Positions 62,278 through 64,000 of a DNA stretch of 64,000 bases are shown piece after piece. The stretch covers positions 5,394,001 through 5,458,000 of the forward strand of contig NZ_CP130720.1 in NCBI RefSeq assembly GCF_035984415.1. Reading direction: 5' to 3'. Position 1 is the stretch's first letter; every line of letters begins with the position of its first letter. The notes beneath the pieces are model-generated. The model saw only the letters and a list, made by a program, of their open reading frames with translations, had not been told where the DNA came from and searched no databases. This stretch comes from Streptomyces sp. NBC_01296. Lineage in GTDB: Bacteria; Actinomycetota; Actinomycetes; Streptomycetales; Streptomycetaceae. The translations under genes were made by a program, and so were the position numbers.

Positions 62278-64000
62278 TCAACCGTGGTCGATCTCCGTGA
62301 CGTCGATGATCGCATCGGCGGTCGGGGAGATCGTCGTGAATTGGACAACCTGGCCGTTTGCACCGCGGGCGGCGGCAGGTGCCACGAACGAGAAGGCCAA
62401 CACGACCTTGCCCGGATCGATGCGCTCGCCGTCGAACGCATCTCGGTGGAGGCGCTCCACGATCGGATAGAGGACCAGTGCCCCCCTCCGCTCCGCGACC
62501 AGGGACTCCGTTGTCGGGTCACCGGAGTGGCCCGGTGCACCGGCGATGCGGTGCGCCACCCCGCGGTGCTTCTTGTCGCTGATCGCGCCGAAGAGGCCGT
62601 GGCGGTCCCGTCGGCGGTCCCGCTCGAACCAGGAGTACCGACGCCCCTCCGAGCCGAGCCTCAGGGCCTTCCCGTGGGCACCTGCGTGCTGGGGCGCGAG
62701 CACCACCCAGTCCTCGACGAGACCGTTCTTCGTGATCTCCTCGATGTAGCGCAGATGGGGGGAGAAGTGATCAGGATGCTCCCATTCCAGGCGGCCGAGG
62801 ATCGACAGCAGGCCGTCGGCAGCGAGCGTTCCGGTCAGCGCGCGGTAGCGGTGGACCGTGTTCTCCTCCGCGAAGTGGTAGGCGTATGCGCTCGCGTCCC
62901 GGTCGAGGGACTCGAGCACGGGCACCCACAGTTCGGTGTTGCGAACGAGGGACGCCTTCTTCTGCGGGTAGGCCGTCGGCTCCTCCCATCGCCCGGCGGA
63001 TCGCACCAGCTTCAGGCGCGCGTTGTACATTTTGTTGGGGCTCGTCGGCTTCAGCCACGGAAGGTGTTGCGACACCAACGGCGGAACCTGTGCCGGTGTG
63101 ATCTGCGGGTATCCGTCCACCAGCACCGCGTAGCGTTCCAGTTCGCCGCGGAACGACTCCTCGTCCAGGCACAGCGCGTGGAACGCGGCGTACAGGTCGA
63201 TCTCCTTGTCGCCCATGGCCTCGCTGCGTCCCAGGTAGAGACGGACCAGGTCACGGTAGCCGCGCCGGAAGCCGAACCAGCGACCCATCTGCATCAACGA
63301 CGACGCGTTTCCGGCCCGACGCCGGAAGTAGGAGATGGTGAGCCCTTCCACGGTGAAGCCGCGGGCGAGCAGTTGACCGCCGATGAGGATCTTCCAGATC
63401 GGCCGCTTGTCGAAGTCGGCGTCGCCGGTCTCCAGATCCTTGTCACCGTTGACGACGATGACCGGTTTGCCGTCCCTGCCGATGCGCATGGCCGCGACAC
63501 CGACGAAGGGCATCAGCTCCTCGTACGTCTCGGGCACGGCATGGCCGTCTGCGCGTACGGCGGACACCGGCGCGATGTCGGTCTCGAACAGCTTGCGGAG
63601 GCGGCCGTGACCGCGGGGCCCGGTGTACCCGGCATTGTCCCAAAGGCCGAGGATCCTGTCGTGCAGCTCTCTGTGGTCGTTCGTGCGCACGGACTCGTGG
63701 ACCAGCATGGTGTGGTGCTCGAAGTGGCCGTCCTGGAGCCCGTCCACACGTTCCCGGTACAGCTTCACGGCGGCCGTGAGGACGAACATGTCCATGGCCT
63801 CCTGAAGACACGTGTCGTCGTCATCGGCGCCGGCGCCGATGACACGGACGTGCGCCTTCTCGTTGGAGTTGGCGAACGTGGCCTCGCCCGGTTCCAGCGC
63901 GGAGTCCAGGTCGTGGAAGTCACGGGCGCCCATGTACCCGGCCGGGCGCGGCAGAGAGAGGATGAAATCCTTGGGGAAGATGTCCTCAGTGTCGCTCGGA
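62278..64000 (-). CDS. Z1-domain helicase-like protein (N-terminal part outside window)
   Basis: The frame is open to the right edge; ~574 C-terminal residues are visible. The visible part opens SDTEDIFPKDFILSLPRPAGY, then the C-terminal SF2-helicase-like region IGGQLLARGFTVEGLTISYF and the motif VI equivalent LMQMGRWFGFRRGYRDLVRL. This is the arrangement of Z1-domain proteins, which couple an SF2 helicase core to the Z1 domain in paraMORC-type restriction systems. Motif I and II must lie beyond base 64000. It is first in a leftward block with the two methyltransferases (39 and 65 nt gaps). Confidence 0.88.
   Translation of the reverse strand, partial: PSDTEDIFPKDFILSLPRPAGYMGARDFHDLDSALEPGEATFANSNEKAHVRVIGAGADDDDTCLQEAMDMFVLTAAVKLYRERVDGLQDGHFEHHTMLVHESVRTNDHRELHDRILGLWDNAGYTGPRGHGRLRKLFETDIAPVSAVRADGHAVPETYEELMPFVGVAAMRIGRDGKPVIVVNGDKDLETGDADFDKRPIWKILIGGQLLARGFTVEGLTISYFRRRAGNASSLMQMGRWFGFRRGYRDLVRLYLGRSEAMGDKEIDLYAAFHALCLDEESFRGELERYAVLVDGYPQITPAQVPPLVSQHLPWLKPTSPNKMYNARLKLVRSAGRWEEPTAYPQKKASLVRNTELWVPVLESLDRDASAYAYHFAEENTVHRYRALTGTLAADGLLSILGRLEWEHPDHFSPHLRYIEEITKNGLVEDWVVLAPQHAGAHGKALRLGSEGRRYSWFERDRRRDRHGLFGAISDKKHRGVAHRIAGAPGHSGDPTTESLVAERRGALVLYPIVERLHRDAFDGERIDPGKVVLAFSFVAPAAARGANGQVVQFTTISPTADAIIDVTEIDHG

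Overview
The window is a piece of a Streptomyces (or very close actinomycete) chromosome. The signs are very high GC with G/C-ended codons, many GTG and TTG starts, -10 boxes of the TAGGCT/TAGAGT type placed 6-8 nt before start codons (leaderless genes), an SsgA-family sporulation protein, a mycosin-type ESX/type VII protease, DasR-type operators, and core-gene order like that of S. coelicolor (ssgG, hppD and nagF/nagE regions). Most of it is core chromosome. The last ~8.7 kb is an accessory defence-type island cut by the right edge.

Layout: 1-7.7 kb is a type VII secretion (ESX) accessory locus: a WXG-like Pro/Gly-rich protein, mycosin, a decayed second mycosin, an ESX-like small protein, a large DUF6571-like protein and a lipoprotein. 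7.9-11.7 kb holds an MFS exporter and an SF2 helicase. 12-21 kb holds the tyrosine catabolism group (IclR regulator like HpdR, AsnC regulator like HpdA, HppD) mixed with a secreted Lon-fold protease, an ArsR/MFS operon, a TPR protein, a GlcD-like oxidase and SsgG. 21.5-27.5 kb holds two RDD membrane proteins and a secreted M6 metalloprotease. 27.5-41.8 kb follows the gene order of M. tuberculosis pncB1-clpS-mec-cysO-cysM-Rv1339-rphA-rdgB, with a GlcNAc phosphotransferase cluster (nagE2, nagE1, nagF) and four DasR sites inserted. 41.8-55.3 kb holds a tRNA-Leu with two tandem HNH endonucleases, a peroxiredoxin, a GroES-like protein, a guanidine-III riboswitch with its Gdx exporter, a class A PBP, an ABC-2 transporter and several small membrane proteins.

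55.3-64.0 kb is the most interesting part. Two convergent gene blocks meet with 18 bp between stop codons. The rightward block is Vsr nuclease, HTH-fused GHKL (MORC/MutL-like) ATPase, a beta-rich unknown and a DUF6339-like protein, the last three overlapping by 4 nt. The leftward block is a Z1-type helicase-like protein (N-terminus off the window), a DNA cytosine methyltransferase homologue without its catalytic cysteine, and an intact cytosine methyltransferase. It resembles the paraMORC/Z1 restriction-modification neighbourhoods described by Iyer and colleagues. The HTH fusion, the dead/active methyltransferase pair and the two unknown proteins look like a distinct variant.

Regulatory elements that can be read directly include a cysteine-type leader peptide before cysO-cysM, the guanidine-III riboswitch, DasR (dre) sites, a paired repeat between hpdA and hppD, an ArsR operator over its promoter, and a perfect palindrome before the ATPase gene. 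Several strong hairpin terminators lie between convergent genes.
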